A stretch of DNA of 41,866 nt from an uncultured Alistipes sp. (lineage in GTDB: Bacteria; Bacteroidota; Bacteroidia; Bacteroidales; Rikenellaceae): NCBI GenBank assembly GCA_959604655.1, contig CAUHCL010000008.1, positions 1 to 41,866 of the forward strand, given 5' to 3'. The stretch's first letter is position 1; each line of letters starts with the position of its first letter. This document shows positions 7,154 to 14,967 of the stretch, piece by piece. The position numbers and the translations under genes are program-made. The notes under the pieces are model-generated. The model searched no databases, had not been told where the DNA came from, and saw nothing but the letters and a program-made list of their open reading frames with translations.

Positions 7154-8941
7154 ATGTCGATATCTTCCTTAAAAAACAGAGCCTCGCATTGGCTATTCGC
7201 TCGATTGAAGCGTCTGAGCAACCGTCAGATGCTCATTCTGCTGGCCGTCGTGGTGGGCGCGCTGGCGGGATTGGGGACGTGCGTGTTCGAGATCCTTCTC
7301 TACGGCGTGCGCTCGGCTCTGGTGACGTGGTTCCCCGCCGACCGCGCGCAGTTTCTCTACCTCGTCTACCCCGCCGTGGGTATCGTGCTGGCCACGCTGT
7401 TCGTGAAATATATCGTCAAGGACGAGATCTCGGAGGGCGTGACCCGCGTGCTCTACGCCATGTCGCGTCGCGACTCGCGAATCGCGCCGCACAACTGCTG
7501 GAGCTCGGTCGTGGGCGGCGCCACCACCATCGGATTCGGCGGCTCGGTCGGTCCCGAGGCCCCCATCGTGCTTACGGGCGCGGCCATCGGATCGAACGTG
7601 GGCAAGCTGGCACGGCTCAACTACAAGGAGCTGACGCTGCTGCTCTGCTGCGGCGCGGGAGCTGCCGTGGCGGCCATATTCAAGGCACCCATCTCGGGCG
7701 TGGTGTTCGTGCTGGAGATATTGATGCTCGACATCACGGCGGCGTCGGTGATTCCGCTGCTCATATCGTCGATCACGGCTACCACCGTGGCGCTGGTGTT
7801 CCGCGGATTCGACCCCATCATATCGGTCACGTTGAGCGAGGCCGACGCCTTCGTGCTCAAACAGATACCGCTTTACATCGTGCTGGGCGTCTGCTGCGGA
7901 TTCATGTCCTACTACTTCACGTCTGTCAACTCCGTGGTGGGCTCGTTCATAAAGGGCATAGGCTCGCAGTACAGGCGCTGGGCCTGCGCGGGCGTCGTGC
8001 TCGGCGTGCTGATATTCGTGTTCCCGCCGCTCTACGGCGAGGGTTACGAGGGCATGACCGCGCTCATGCACGGCAACGTGGCGGCGCTGTTCGACAACTC
8101 ACTGTTCTTCAGATTCAGCGGGATAGAGTGGGTGGCCATCGTATACGTCACGGCCATCATGTTCTTCAAGGTGATAGCGATGGCCACCACCAACGCTTCG
8201 GGCGGCGTGGGAGGTACGTTCGCCCCCTCGCTCTTCGTGGGTGCGTTCATGGGCGCCATCGTGGCGCTGGTGTGCAACGCGTGCTTCCACTGGCAGGTGT
8301 CGGTGGTGTCGTTCACGCTGGTAGGCATGGCGGGCGTCATGGCGGGCGTGATGAAGGCGCCGCTGACGTCGATATTCCTCATCGCCGAGCTGTCGAACGG
8401 CTACGGGCTGTTCATCCCGCTGATGATCGTGGCGTCGATATCGTTCGCCGTCGACTACACGCTCGACCACGACTCGATCTACACCAAGCAGCTGCGCATG
8501 CGCGGCGAGCTCCTGACCCACGACAAGGACCAGTCGGTGTTCGTGTTCCTGCGGCTGGAGGATCTGATGGAGACCGATTTCATACGTATCAAGGAGCACT
8601 TCACGCTGGGCGACGTGGTGAGCATCATATCGTCGGCACACCGCAACATATTCCCCGTCATAGACAATTTCGGGCATCTGCTGGGCGTGGTGCAGCTCGA
8701 CGATCTGCGCGAGGACATGTTCAAGCGCGAGCGGTGGGGACGCTCGATCACCCATTACATGATCCAGCCCCCCTACAAGATCCTCGAACACGAGCAGGTG
8801 CAGAGTATCCTACCCCATTTCGAGGCCAACCATACGTGGATGCTGCCCGTGGTGGACCGCGACAACCGTTATCTGGGATTCATCTCCAAGTCGCGCATCC
8901 TGAACGCCTACCGCGAGGCGCTGGTGAAGATTTCGCAATAG
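7154..8941 (+). CDS. ClC-family chloride transporter/channel with C-terminal CBS pair
   Basis: The 595-residue product has a ClC membrane core of about 440 residues, then two CBS domains (about 460-590) that often bind adenine nucleotides. Family motifs are visible: GFGGSVGPEAP (128-137), FKAPISGVVFVLEI (176-189), and GGVGGTFAPSLFVG in the chloride-coordinating second half. Two residues stand out. Where E. coli ClcA has the gating Glu148 in GREGP, this protein has Val132 (GSVGP). Where ClcA has the proton glutamate Glu203, this has Ile189. Loss of both suggests passive chloride conduction rather than proton-coupled exchange, an inference from ClcA mutant and channel biology. It lies between repeat copies B and C, and no clear promoter was found. 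Confidence 0.92.
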   Translation: MSISSLKNRASHWLFARLKRLSNRQMLILLAVVVGALAGLGTCVFEILLYGVRSALVTWFPADRAQFLYLVYPAVGIVLATLFVKYIVKDEISEGVTRVLYAMSRRDSRIAPHNCWSSVVGGATTIGFGGSVGPEAPIVLTGAAIGSNVGKLARLNYKELTLLLCCGAGAAVAAIFKAPISGVVFVLEILMLDITAASVIPLLISSITATTVALVFRGFDPIISVTLSEADAFVLKQIPLYIVLGVCCGFMSYYFTSVNSVVGSFIKGIGSQYRRWACAGVVLGVLIFVFPPLYGEGYEGMTALMHGNVAALFDNSLFFRFSGIEWVAIVYVTAIMFFKVIAMATTNASGGVGGTFAPSLFVGAFMGAIVALVCNACFHWQVSVVSFTLVGMAGVMAGVMKAPLTSIFLIAELSNGYGLFIPLMIVASISFAVDYTLDHDSIYTKQLRMRGELLTHDKDQSVFVFLRLEDLMETDFIRIKEHFTLGDVVSIISSAHRNIFPVIDNFGHLLGVVQLDDLREDMFKRERWGRSITHYMIQPPYKILEHEQVQSILPHFEANHTWMLPVVDRDNRYLGFISKSRILNAYREALVKISQ

Positions 8942-9027
8942 CGGCGGCAGGAGTGCGCGGGCCTCGGGCGAGCAGCAGTCAGCCGCGTGTGGCGGCGGCG
9001 AACGGCCTACATGGCTCTGCCATGTCG
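8942..9027 (+). repeat. structured intergenic repeat, copy C (diverged)
   Basis: This degenerate copy follows the clcA-like stop directly. Recognisable parts are CAGTC-AGCCGCGTG, GGCGGCGGCGAAC and the terminal hairpin ACATGGC-TCT-GCCATGT (9009-9025). The middle of the element has drifted. Orientation matches the upstream gene. Confidence 0.6.
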
Positions 9028-9060
9028 AGGTGTCGACGAGTAACTTTATGATTTGCCATT

Positions 9061-9669
9061 ATGATAAAAAACATCGTATTCGATTTCGGCGGCGTGCTGG
9101 TCGACTGGAATCCGCGCTATCTCTACGACGGTTATTTCGGCGACGAGGATAAGAGCCGTCGGTTCATCGAGAATATCTGTACGGGCGAATGGAACGTGCA
9201 GATGGATGCGGGACGGCCGTTCGCCGAATGCGTGGCCGAACTGTCGGCCAAGTATCCCGAGCAGGCCGAAGCCATAGAGATATATCATAGCCGCTGGACG
9301 GAGATGATAGGCGGCCAGGTGGAGGGCACGGCTGCCGTCGTGCGACGTCTGAAGGATGCGGGATACGGCGTGTACGGACTCACCAACTGGTCGAACGAGA
9401 CCTTCCCCTTGGTACGCGACCGTTACGAGGTGTTCTCGTGGCTGGACGGCATAGTGGTTTCGGGCGACGAACGCATGGTGAAACCCGACGCGCGGATATA
9501 CCGCTGTCTGCTCGACCGCTACGGGCTGAATCCCGCCGAATCGGTCTTCATCGACGACAACGAGACTAACGTGGCCGCCGCCCGCGCCGTAGGCATGGAG
9601 GGGCTGCGCTTCGAGTCGGCCGCACAGCTGGAGCGCGATCTGAAAAGCCTTTACGGACTGAACATATAG
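9061..9669 (+). CDS. HAD-superfamily phosphatase, YihX-like
   Basis: The 202-residue product is a subfamily IA haloacid dehalogenase-type hydrolase. Motif I is FDFGGVLVDWN with nucleophile Asp8; the usual second Asp is Gly10, as in the YihX group (E. coli YihX: FDLGNV), which acts on sugar phosphates such as alpha-glucose-1-phosphate. Motif II is GLTNWSN, motif III the lysine in RMVKPDARIY, and motif IV VFIDDNETNV. The cap is a small helical insert between motifs I and II. The protein is cytosolic. The physiological substrate cannot be read from the sequence. The gene converges on miaB and shares a bidirectional terminator with it. Confidence 0.85.
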   Translation: MIKNIVFDFGGVLVDWNPRYLYDGYFGDEDKSRRFIENICTGEWNVQMDAGRPFAECVAELSAKYPEQAEAIEIYHSRWTEMIGGQVEGTAAVVRRLKDAGYGVYGLTNWSNETFPLVRDRYEVFSWLDGIVVSGDERMVKPDARIYRCLLDRYGLNPAESVFIDDNETNVAAARAVGMEGLRFESAAQLERDLKSLYGLNI

Positions 9670-9684
9670 GCCGCGGGCCTATAT
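9664..9684. terminator. bidirectional hairpin over two facing stop codons
   Basis: A perfect stem with 9 bp arms (ATATAGGCC, loop GCG, GGCCTATAT) contains both stop codons: TAG of the HAD gene at 9667-9669 and TAG of miaB at 9679-9681. The convergent genes are nine bases apart. Because the arms are palindromic, the hairpin forms in either transcript. There is no long U run, so termination itself is inferred. Confidence 0.7.
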
Positions 9685-11025
9685 CTCTTCGCCAAACAGC
9701 GTCGCCGAGGTGCAGCCCGTGACGCGTACGCGCACGTAATCGCCCACGGCGCGGCTGCCCTTGTCGAATACCACCACCTTGTTCTGCGAGGTGCGGCCGA
9801 ACAGCTGGTCGGCGCGGCGTTTCGACACGCCCTCCACCAGAATCTCGAACTCGCGGCCCACGTCGCGGCGGTTGCTCTGCTCGGAAAGGGTGTTCTGCAA
9901 CGCTATGATCTCGTTCAGACGGCGCGTCTTCACCTCGTCGGGAACGTCGTCGGGCAGGTGGCGGTGGGCGAAGGTGCCCGGGCGCTCGGAGTATTTGAAC
10001 ATGTAGGCGAACTCGTAGCCCACCTGCTCCATGAGCGAGAGGGTCATGCGGTGATCATCCTCGGTCTCGCCCGAGAATCCCGCTATGATGTCGGTGGTTA
10101 TGGCGCAGTCGGGCATGTAGCGCCGTATGGCCGCTATGCGGTCGAGATACCACTCGCGCGTGTATTTGCGGTTCATGCGTTCGAGCATGACGCTCGACCC
10201 CGACTGCGCGGGCAGGTGTATGGCACGGCAGATGTTGGGCATCGAAGCCATGGTCTCCAGCAGACGGTCGCTCATATCCTTGGGATGCGAAGTGGCGAAG
10301 CGCACACGCAGCAGCGGCGATATCTCCGCCACGCTGCGCAGCAGGGCGGGGAAGTCGACGTCGCCCGTGCGGTAGGAGTTGACGTTCTGCCCCAGAAGCG
10401 TCACTTCGCGGTAGCCGTTCTCGAAAAGCGAACGGGCCTCGGCCACGATGGTGGCTGCGTCGCGACTGCGCTCGCGACCGCGGGTGTAGGGCACCACGCA
10501 GTAGGAGCAGAAGTTGTCGCATCCGCGCATGATGGCTATGAATGCGCTCACTCCGTTCTTGTCCAGACGTACGGGAGCTATCTCGGCATAGGTCTCCTCC
10601 TGCGACAGCAGCACGTTGACGCCCTTAGCGCCCGCTTCGGCCTCGCGCACCAGCCGCGGCAGATCGCGGTAGGCGTCGGGACCCGCCACGATGTCCACCG
10701 CGGCGTCGCCCTCCAGAAGTTTTTCCTTGAGCCGCTCGGCCATGCAGCCGATGATGCCCACCAGAAGCGACGGCTTGCGCTTGCGGTAGCGGCGTATCTC
10801 GCTCAGACGGCCCCATATGCGCTGCTCGGCATTGTCGCGTATCGAGCAGGTGTTGAGCAGTATTATGTCGGCGTCCTCGATGTCGTCGGTGTAGACGTAG
10901 CCCTCGCTCTGCATGATCGACACCACTATCTCGGTATCGCCCGCATTCATCTGGCATCCGTAGGTCTCGACGAAGAGTTTGCGTCCGTCGCCCGTGATCG
11001 GCCGCAGGGTGTTTATGCTTATCAT
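9679..11025 (-). CDS. miaB: tRNA-2-methylthio-N6-dimethylallyladenosine synthase MiaB
   Basis: MiaB adds the methylthio group to i6A37 of tRNAs reading UNN codons. It is a radical SAM enzyme with two [4Fe-4S] clusters. In the 448-residue product the N-terminal UPF0004 domain carries cluster cysteines at 24 (ETYGCQMN), 60 (LLNTCS) and 94 (IIGCMAE). The radical SAM motif CDNFCSYC has Cys169, Cys173 and Cys176. A TRAM RNA-binding domain forms the last 65 or so residues (LVEGVSKRRADQLFGRT). The ETYGCQMN and NTCSIR wording favours MiaB over MtaB or RimO. It is preceded 22 bp upstream by the YitT-family gene, perhaps co-transcribed. Confidence 0.95.
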   Translation of the reverse strand: MISINTLRPITGDGRKLFVETYGCQMNAGDTEIVVSIMQSEGYVYTDDIEDADIILLNTCSIRDNAEQRIWGRLSEIRRYRKRKPSLLVGIIGCMAERLKEKLLEGDAAVDIVAGPDAYRDLPRLVREAEAGAKGVNVLLSQEETYAEIAPVRLDKNGVSAFIAIMRGCDNFCSYCVVPYTRGRERSRDAATIVAEARSLFENGYREVTLLGQNVNSYRTGDVDFPALLRSVAEISPLLRVRFATSHPKDMSDRLLETMASMPNICRAIHLPAQSGSSVMLERMNRKYTREWYLDRIAAIRRYMPDCAITTDIIAGFSGETEDDHRMTLSLMEQVGYEFAYMFKYSERPGTFAHRHLPDDVPDEVKTRRLNEIIALQNTLSEQSNRRDVGREFEILVEGVSKRRADQLFGRTSQNKVVVFDKGSRAVGDYVRVRVTGCTSATLFGEEI

Positions 11026-11047
11026 CTTTCGAATCTCGTTTACGGGG

Positions 11048-12043
11048 TTAGTCGGCGAGTATGGTATCCTTGTCGGGGAAGGGCTTGAATCCCTCGCCGT
11101 AGGTGTCGTAGGCGTCGGTCACCACGAGGAACGCCCGCGGATCGATTTCCTTGATCTTGCGCTGCACCTGCGCCACTTCGCGGCGGCTCACCACCAGGAA
11201 GATCATCTCCTTCTCGTCCTTGCTGTACATTCCCGAGGCCTTCAGATAGGTCGCGCTGCGGTCCATGTCGCTTATGATGTATTCGCGCAGCTGCTCCGAA
11301 TGGTCGTTGCTTATGATGAACAGCAGTTTGTCGTACGACGCTCCGTCGATGGCGTAGTCTATGACGCGCGACGAGACGAAGATGCAGATGAGCGAGTAGA
11401 GCGAGAGCAGCCACCCGCCCTCGGCGTTTTCGCCCGATCCTATGCCGAAGCCTATGACCACCAGACCCGTGAGCACCACGCACGAGTCAGCCAGCAGCAC
11501 GCCGCGCGAGAAGCGGATGTGCAGGTAGCGGTTGAGGATCATGGCCACGATGTCGGTTCCGCCCGAGGTAGCGTTGTTGCGCACCACCAGGCCGAGTCCC
11601 GCGCCCATGATCGTACCGCCCAGTATGCAGGCGAGCATAAGGTGTTGCGAGAGGTCGACGGCGCCCCCGAGAAGCTGCGACGGGTCGAGCGCCTGCAACG
11701 CCTCGCGGGTGGGATATACGGCAGCCGACATTATGTTCATCAGCCCCGGGGTGATGCAGGCCGCGAAGAGCGTGCGCCCGCCGAACTGCTTGCCGAAGAT
11801 CATTATGGCCGTCAGCAGCAGGGGGATGTCGAACATGTAGCCGAACGTTCCCACCTGTACGGTCGGAAAGATCTGGTGCAGCACGATGCCCAGGCCGTAG
11901 ACGCCGCCCGGGACGATCTTGTAGGGGTTGATGAAGAATACGAATCCCGCCGCGATCATTATGCAGCCCAGTATTATGGCTGCCATCTCGCGCCACCACA
12001 CGAGGTTGGCGAGCGTATCTTTGATGGTGTGTCTTATCGTCAT
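11048..12043 (-). CDS. YitT family membrane protein (DUF161 / DUF2179)
   Basis: From the ATG at 12043 the product is 331 residues. The first two thirds are hydrophobic with about five to six membrane segments (from AAIILGCIMIAAGFVFFINP near residue 20), the YitT_membrane region. The last third is a soluble DUF2179 domain (from about 225), containing MIFLVVSRREVAQVQRKIKEIDP. The family is widespread in Firmicutes and Bacteroidota, but its transport or sensing role is unresolved; I assign none. A reading extended to 12268 would add 75 residues with no family similarity and run over the promoter region, so the inner ATG is preferred. The gene is divergent from plsY. Confidence 0.88.
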   Translation of the reverse strand: MTIRHTIKDTLANLVWWREMAAIILGCIMIAAGFVFFINPYKIVPGGVYGLGIVLHQIFPTVQVGTFGYMFDIPLLLTAIMIFGKQFGGRTLFAACITPGLMNIMSAAVYPTREALQALDPSQLLGGAVDLSQHLMLACILGGTIMGAGLGLVVRNNATSGGTDIVAMILNRYLHIRFSRGVLLADSCVVLTGLVVIGFGIGSGENAEGGWLLSLYSLICIFVSSRVIDYAIDGASYDKLLFIISNDHSEQLREYIISDMDRSATYLKASGMYSKDEKEMIFLVVSRREVAQVQRKIKEIDPRAFLVVTDAYDTYGEGFKPFPDKDTILAD

Positions 12044-12067
12044 GACGAATGTTTTTTTATCGATCTG

Positions 12068-12075
12068 CAAATGTA
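12068..12075 (-). promoter_or_regulatory. -7 element for the YitT-miaB unit
   Basis: On the minus strand TACATTTG is an exact TAnnTTTG match, about 25 bases before the ATG at 12043. No good TTTG lies 19-21 bases upstream, so the assignment rests on the -7 element and position alone. Confidence 0.5.
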
Positions 12076-12240
12076 CGAATAATTTGTGAATCGAATGCTT
12101 CCGATCCCGAATACTTGCCGCGCACATATTCACCCTCGGCGACGGAGCGTGCCGCCGTGCTATACGGCCAATATTCATTCCCGAAACGTCCCTTTGCCGT
12201 GCAATTTTGTGGAAAACAACGTAAAAGTAAAAATTTTTCG

Positions 12241-12248
12241 TACATTTG
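12241..12248 (+). promoter_or_regulatory. -7 element for plsY
   Basis: TACATTTG on the plus strand is an exact -7 match in an AT-rich stretch. A TTTG at 12206-12209 is too far away (31 bases), so the -33 is weak or absent. The start would be near 12255, leaving a leader of about 75 bases. The rest of the 285 bp gap between the divergent genes (12044-12328) shows no gene or strong hairpin. Confidence 0.5.
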
Positions 12249-12328
12249 TGCGGAATTATGTTTCGCACGGGAACGGCGTCGGGACTCTTCGCGCCCGTCG
12301 CTGCCGCGAGTTTTTAAGTTTTGCATCA

Positions 12329-13021
12329 ATGGGAAACTGGAGCCTTATAACGTACTACTGTGCCATCACGATGCTCATCATAGCATACGTCCTGGGATCG
12401 ATTCCGAGCGCGGTGTGGATCGGAAAGAAATATTACGGAGTCGACATCCGTGAGCACGGCAGCAAGAATGCCGGCACCACCAACATGCTGCGCGTGCTGG
12501 GGCGCCGTGCCGCCGTCCCCGTCTTCGTCCTCGACTTCTTCAAGGGTTTCGTGGCCGTGTCGATCATCTCGCTCATGCGCTACGATGCCGACGTGTCGTC
12601 GGCGTGGCTCATCAATCTCAAGATTCTGGGTGTGTTCGCCGCGGTGCTGGGCCACATATTCCCCGTATTCGCCGATTTCAAGGGCGGCAAGGGCGTGGCC
12701 ACGCTGGTGGGCGCCATCACGGGCATCTATCCGCAGATCGTGTTCCTATGCTTCGCGGTGTGGGTGCTGGTGTTCATGATATCGCACTACGTGTCGCTGG
12801 CTTCCATGACGGCGGGATGCTGTTTTCCGCTGTTCGTCATAGTATACTCTTCGGCCGAGTGGTCGCGATATAACGATGTGTCGTTCACCTTCATCGTCTT
12901 CTCGTTCGTGGTGGCGGGGCTGCTCATATGGTCGCACCGCAAGAACATAGAGCGGTTGAAGGCGGGCACCGAATCGAAGATATACATCTGGCAGAAGAAG
13001 GATTCCGATCCCAAGGAGTGA
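12329..13021 (+). CDS. plsY: glycerol-3-phosphate acyltransferase PlsY
   Basis: PlsY transfers the acyl group from acyl-phosphate to glycerol-3-phosphate, the first committed step of phospholipid synthesis in most bacteria. From the ATG at 12329 the product is 230 residues with about five to seven membrane helices. The three family loops are present: GSIPSAVW (23-30), HGSKNAGTTN (43-52, with the catalytic Ser-Lys-Asn region) and DFKGGKGVAT (116-125). The upstream in-frame stretch to 12086 is not family-like and crosses the promoter, so it is excluded. A gene for the acyl-phosphate maker PlsX is not seen here. An acyl-CoA ligase gene follows 49 bp later on the same strand. Confidence 0.94.
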   Translation: MGNWSLITYYCAITMLIIAYVLGSIPSAVWIGKKYYGVDIREHGSKNAGTTNMLRVLGRRAAVPVFVLDFFKGFVAVSIISLMRYDADVSSAWLINLKILGVFAAVLGHIFPVFADFKGGKGVATLVGAITGIYPQIVFLCFAVWVLVFMISHYVSLASMTAGCCFPLFVIVYSSAEWSRYNDVSFTFIVFSFVVAGLLIWSHRKNIERLKAGTESKIYIWQKKDSDPKE

Positions 13022-13070
13022 TAGAGAGGGGCTGCGGCCCGAATGAAGAGAACCGAAAAAACGAAAATCC

Positions 13071-14762
13071 ATGTTGCAGGAGAATTTAATCGGGATGTAT
13101 GAGGCGAGTTTTCGCGAAAACAGCGCCTTGCCGGCATTGACCGACTATTTCAGCGGCGAAACGCTGTCATATATAGGTATGGCCGAGGAGATGGCGCGGC
13201 TGCATATTCTGTTCGAGAATGCGGGCATCGCCGAGGGCGACAAGATTGCCCTCATAGGGCGCAACAACGTGCGCTGGTGCGTCACCTACATCGCCGCCAT
13301 CACCTACGGCGCCGTCATAGTACCCATACTTCAGGATTTCAACCCCGCCGACGTGGTCAACATCGTCAACCACTCCGAGAGCCGACTGCTCTTTGCGGGC
13401 GACAATTTCTGGCAGGCGCTGGATGCGGAGCGCATGCCCGCGCTGGAGGGTGCGTTCGATCTGGCCGATTTCGGTGTCATGTACGAGCGCGAGGCGGGCC
13501 GTCTGAGCGGCATCATGAACCGTCTCGACGCCATGTTCCGCAGCAAGTACCCGTCGGGCTTTGGCGTGGAGGACATAAAGTTCCGCAAGGTGGCCAACGA
13601 CCGTATGATACTGCTCAACTACACCTCGGGCACCACGGGTTCGTCGAAAGGCGTGATGCTGTCGGTCAACAACCTTACGGGCAACGTGCTTTTCGCCAAG
13701 AATTTCCGCAATGCGCGCACGGGCGAGATCTATTTCGTGCGCGGCGGCCGCACCTTGTCGTTCCTGCCTCTGGCCCATGCCTACGGCTGCGCGTTCGACT
13801 TTCTGGCCCAGCTGGCCGTGGGCGGTCACATAACCCTGCTCGGGCGCATACCTTCGCCCAAGATACTGGTCGAGGCCATGCAGAACGTGCGTCCGACGAT
13901 AATTTGCAGCGTGCCCCTGATTCTGGAGAAGGTCTACCGCAAGCAGATCATGCCCATGCTCGAAAAGGGGCCGATGAGCATCGCCATGAAGATTCCGTTG
14001 CTCAACACGGCGCTCTACTCAATAATACGTTCCAAGATGATGAACTCGTTCGGCGGCGAGCTGAAGGTGTTCATCGTGGGCGGCGCGCCCATGAACCAGG
14101 AGACCGAAGCGTTCCTGCGCAAGATCGATTTCCCGCTCTCGATAGGCTACGGCATGACCGAGTGCGGTCCTCTGATAAGTTTTTCGTGCCCCACCGAGTT
14201 CAAGAACGGTTCGTGCGGCCGCTATCTGAAGGGGTTGCTCGAAGCCAGGATCGATTCGGCGGATCCCGTACGTGTCCCGGGCGAGATCATGATCCGCGGC
14301 GAGCACGTGATGCTGGGCTATTATAAGAACGAGGAGGCCACGCGTGCCGTGCTGACCGACGACGGCTGGCTGCATACGGGCGACATGGGTACCATGGATC
14401 CCGACGGCACCATATTCATAAAGGGCCGTTGCAAGACCATGATTCTGACGGGTACGGGCCAGAACATCTATCCCGAGGAGATCGAGGACCGTCTCAACAA
14501 TCTGCCGCTGGTGCTGGAGTCGCTGGTGGTGGAGAAGGGCGGCCGACTCACGGCGTTGATCGTGCCCGACTACGACCAGGCGGCGCAGGAGAATATCGAC
14601 GACGAGGGGATAGACAAGATGATGGCCGAGAATATCAAGACGCTCAATGCCAGCGTGGCAGCCTACGAGAAGGTGGCCTGCTATGTGATCCATCCCACCG
14701 AGTTCGAGAAGACTCCCAAACGCAGCATACGCCGTTTCCTCTATCAGGACATGGCCCGCTGA
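13071..14762 (+). CDS. AMP-dependent acyl-CoA (fatty acid) synthetase
   Basis: The 563-residue product belongs to the ANL adenylating superfamily, most like long-chain fatty acid-CoA ligases, which activate fatty acids through an acyl-adenylate. The phosphate-binding loop is NYTSGTTGSSKGVML (about 183-197). The YGMTECGP motif lies near 358, the hinge region is HTGDMG followed by KGRCKTMI, and the C-terminal lysine motif is KTPKRSIRRF near 550. Unlike eukaryotic-type long ligases it has no membrane anchor. Its position directly after plsY suggests recycling of exogenous or turned-over fatty acids into phospholipids, but chain-length preference cannot be read. A terminator-like stem begins at the stop codon. 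Confidence 0.88.
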   Translation: MLQENLIGMYEASFRENSALPALTDYFSGETLSYIGMAEEMARLHILFENAGIAEGDKIALIGRNNVRWCVTYIAAITYGAVIVPILQDFNPADVVNIVNHSESRLLFAGDNFWQALDAERMPALEGAFDLADFGVMYEREAGRLSGIMNRLDAMFRSKYPSGFGVEDIKFRKVANDRMILLNYTSGTTGSSKGVMLSVNNLTGNVLFAKNFRNARTGEIYFVRGGRTLSFLPLAHAYGCAFDFLAQLAVGGHITLLGRIPSPKILVEAMQNVRPTIICSVPLILEKVYRKQIMPMLEKGPMSIAMKIPLLNTALYSIIRSKMMNSFGGELKVFIVGGAPMNQETEAFLRKIDFPLSIGYGMTECGPLISFSCPTEFKNGSCGRYLKGLLEARIDSADPVRVPGEIMIRGEHVMLGYYKNEEATRAVLTDDGWLHTGDMGTMDPDGTIFIKGRCKTMILTGTGQNIYPEEIEDRLNNLPLVLESLVVEKGGRLTALIVPDYDQAAQENIDDEGIDKMMAENIKTLNASVAAYEKVACYVIHPTEFEKTPKRSIRRFLYQDMAR

Positions 14763-14815
14763 CGGGGGAACGTTTTGCACTCTTGCGAGGCCCGAAAAAC
14801 ATTCCCGTCATTTTC
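14761..14815 (+). terminator. terminator after the acyl-CoA ligase gene
   Basis: A long imperfect stem pairs GACGGGGGAACGTTTT (14761-14776) with AAAACATTCCCGTC (about 14797-14810), with a two-base bulge and one mismatch, followed by ATTTTC. The 5' arm overlaps the ligase TGA. Confidence 0.6.
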
Positions 14816-14844
14816 ACGTAATAGAGAAAAAAAGGTTATCTTTA
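14812..14844 (+). promoter_or_regulatory. candidate promoter for the GNAT-like gene and gcvT
   Basis: TTTC (14812-14815), 21 bases, then TATCTTTA (14837-14844) is a near match to the Bacteroidota consensus, each element off by one base. It would give a leader of about 115 bases before the ATG at 14968. That leader has several short GC-rich inverted repeats (14860-14930) but nothing I recognise as a riboswitch; it does not resemble a glycine riboswitch. Confidence 0.4.
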
Positions 14845-14967
14845 CGTCGCATTCGGGTGTCGGCGACATCCGGACGACGGCATGCGGTCGGTGCGCGGCA
14901 CATATGCGCGCTGCGTCCGACAACCGTATATGTGGTCGTAATTCAGTGAGTAAGACATAAATACAAT

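Noticed and set aside
14845..14967. Glycine riboswitch before the GNAT-like gene and gcvT
   Set aside because: The leader has GC-rich stems but not the conserved glycine aptamer core.
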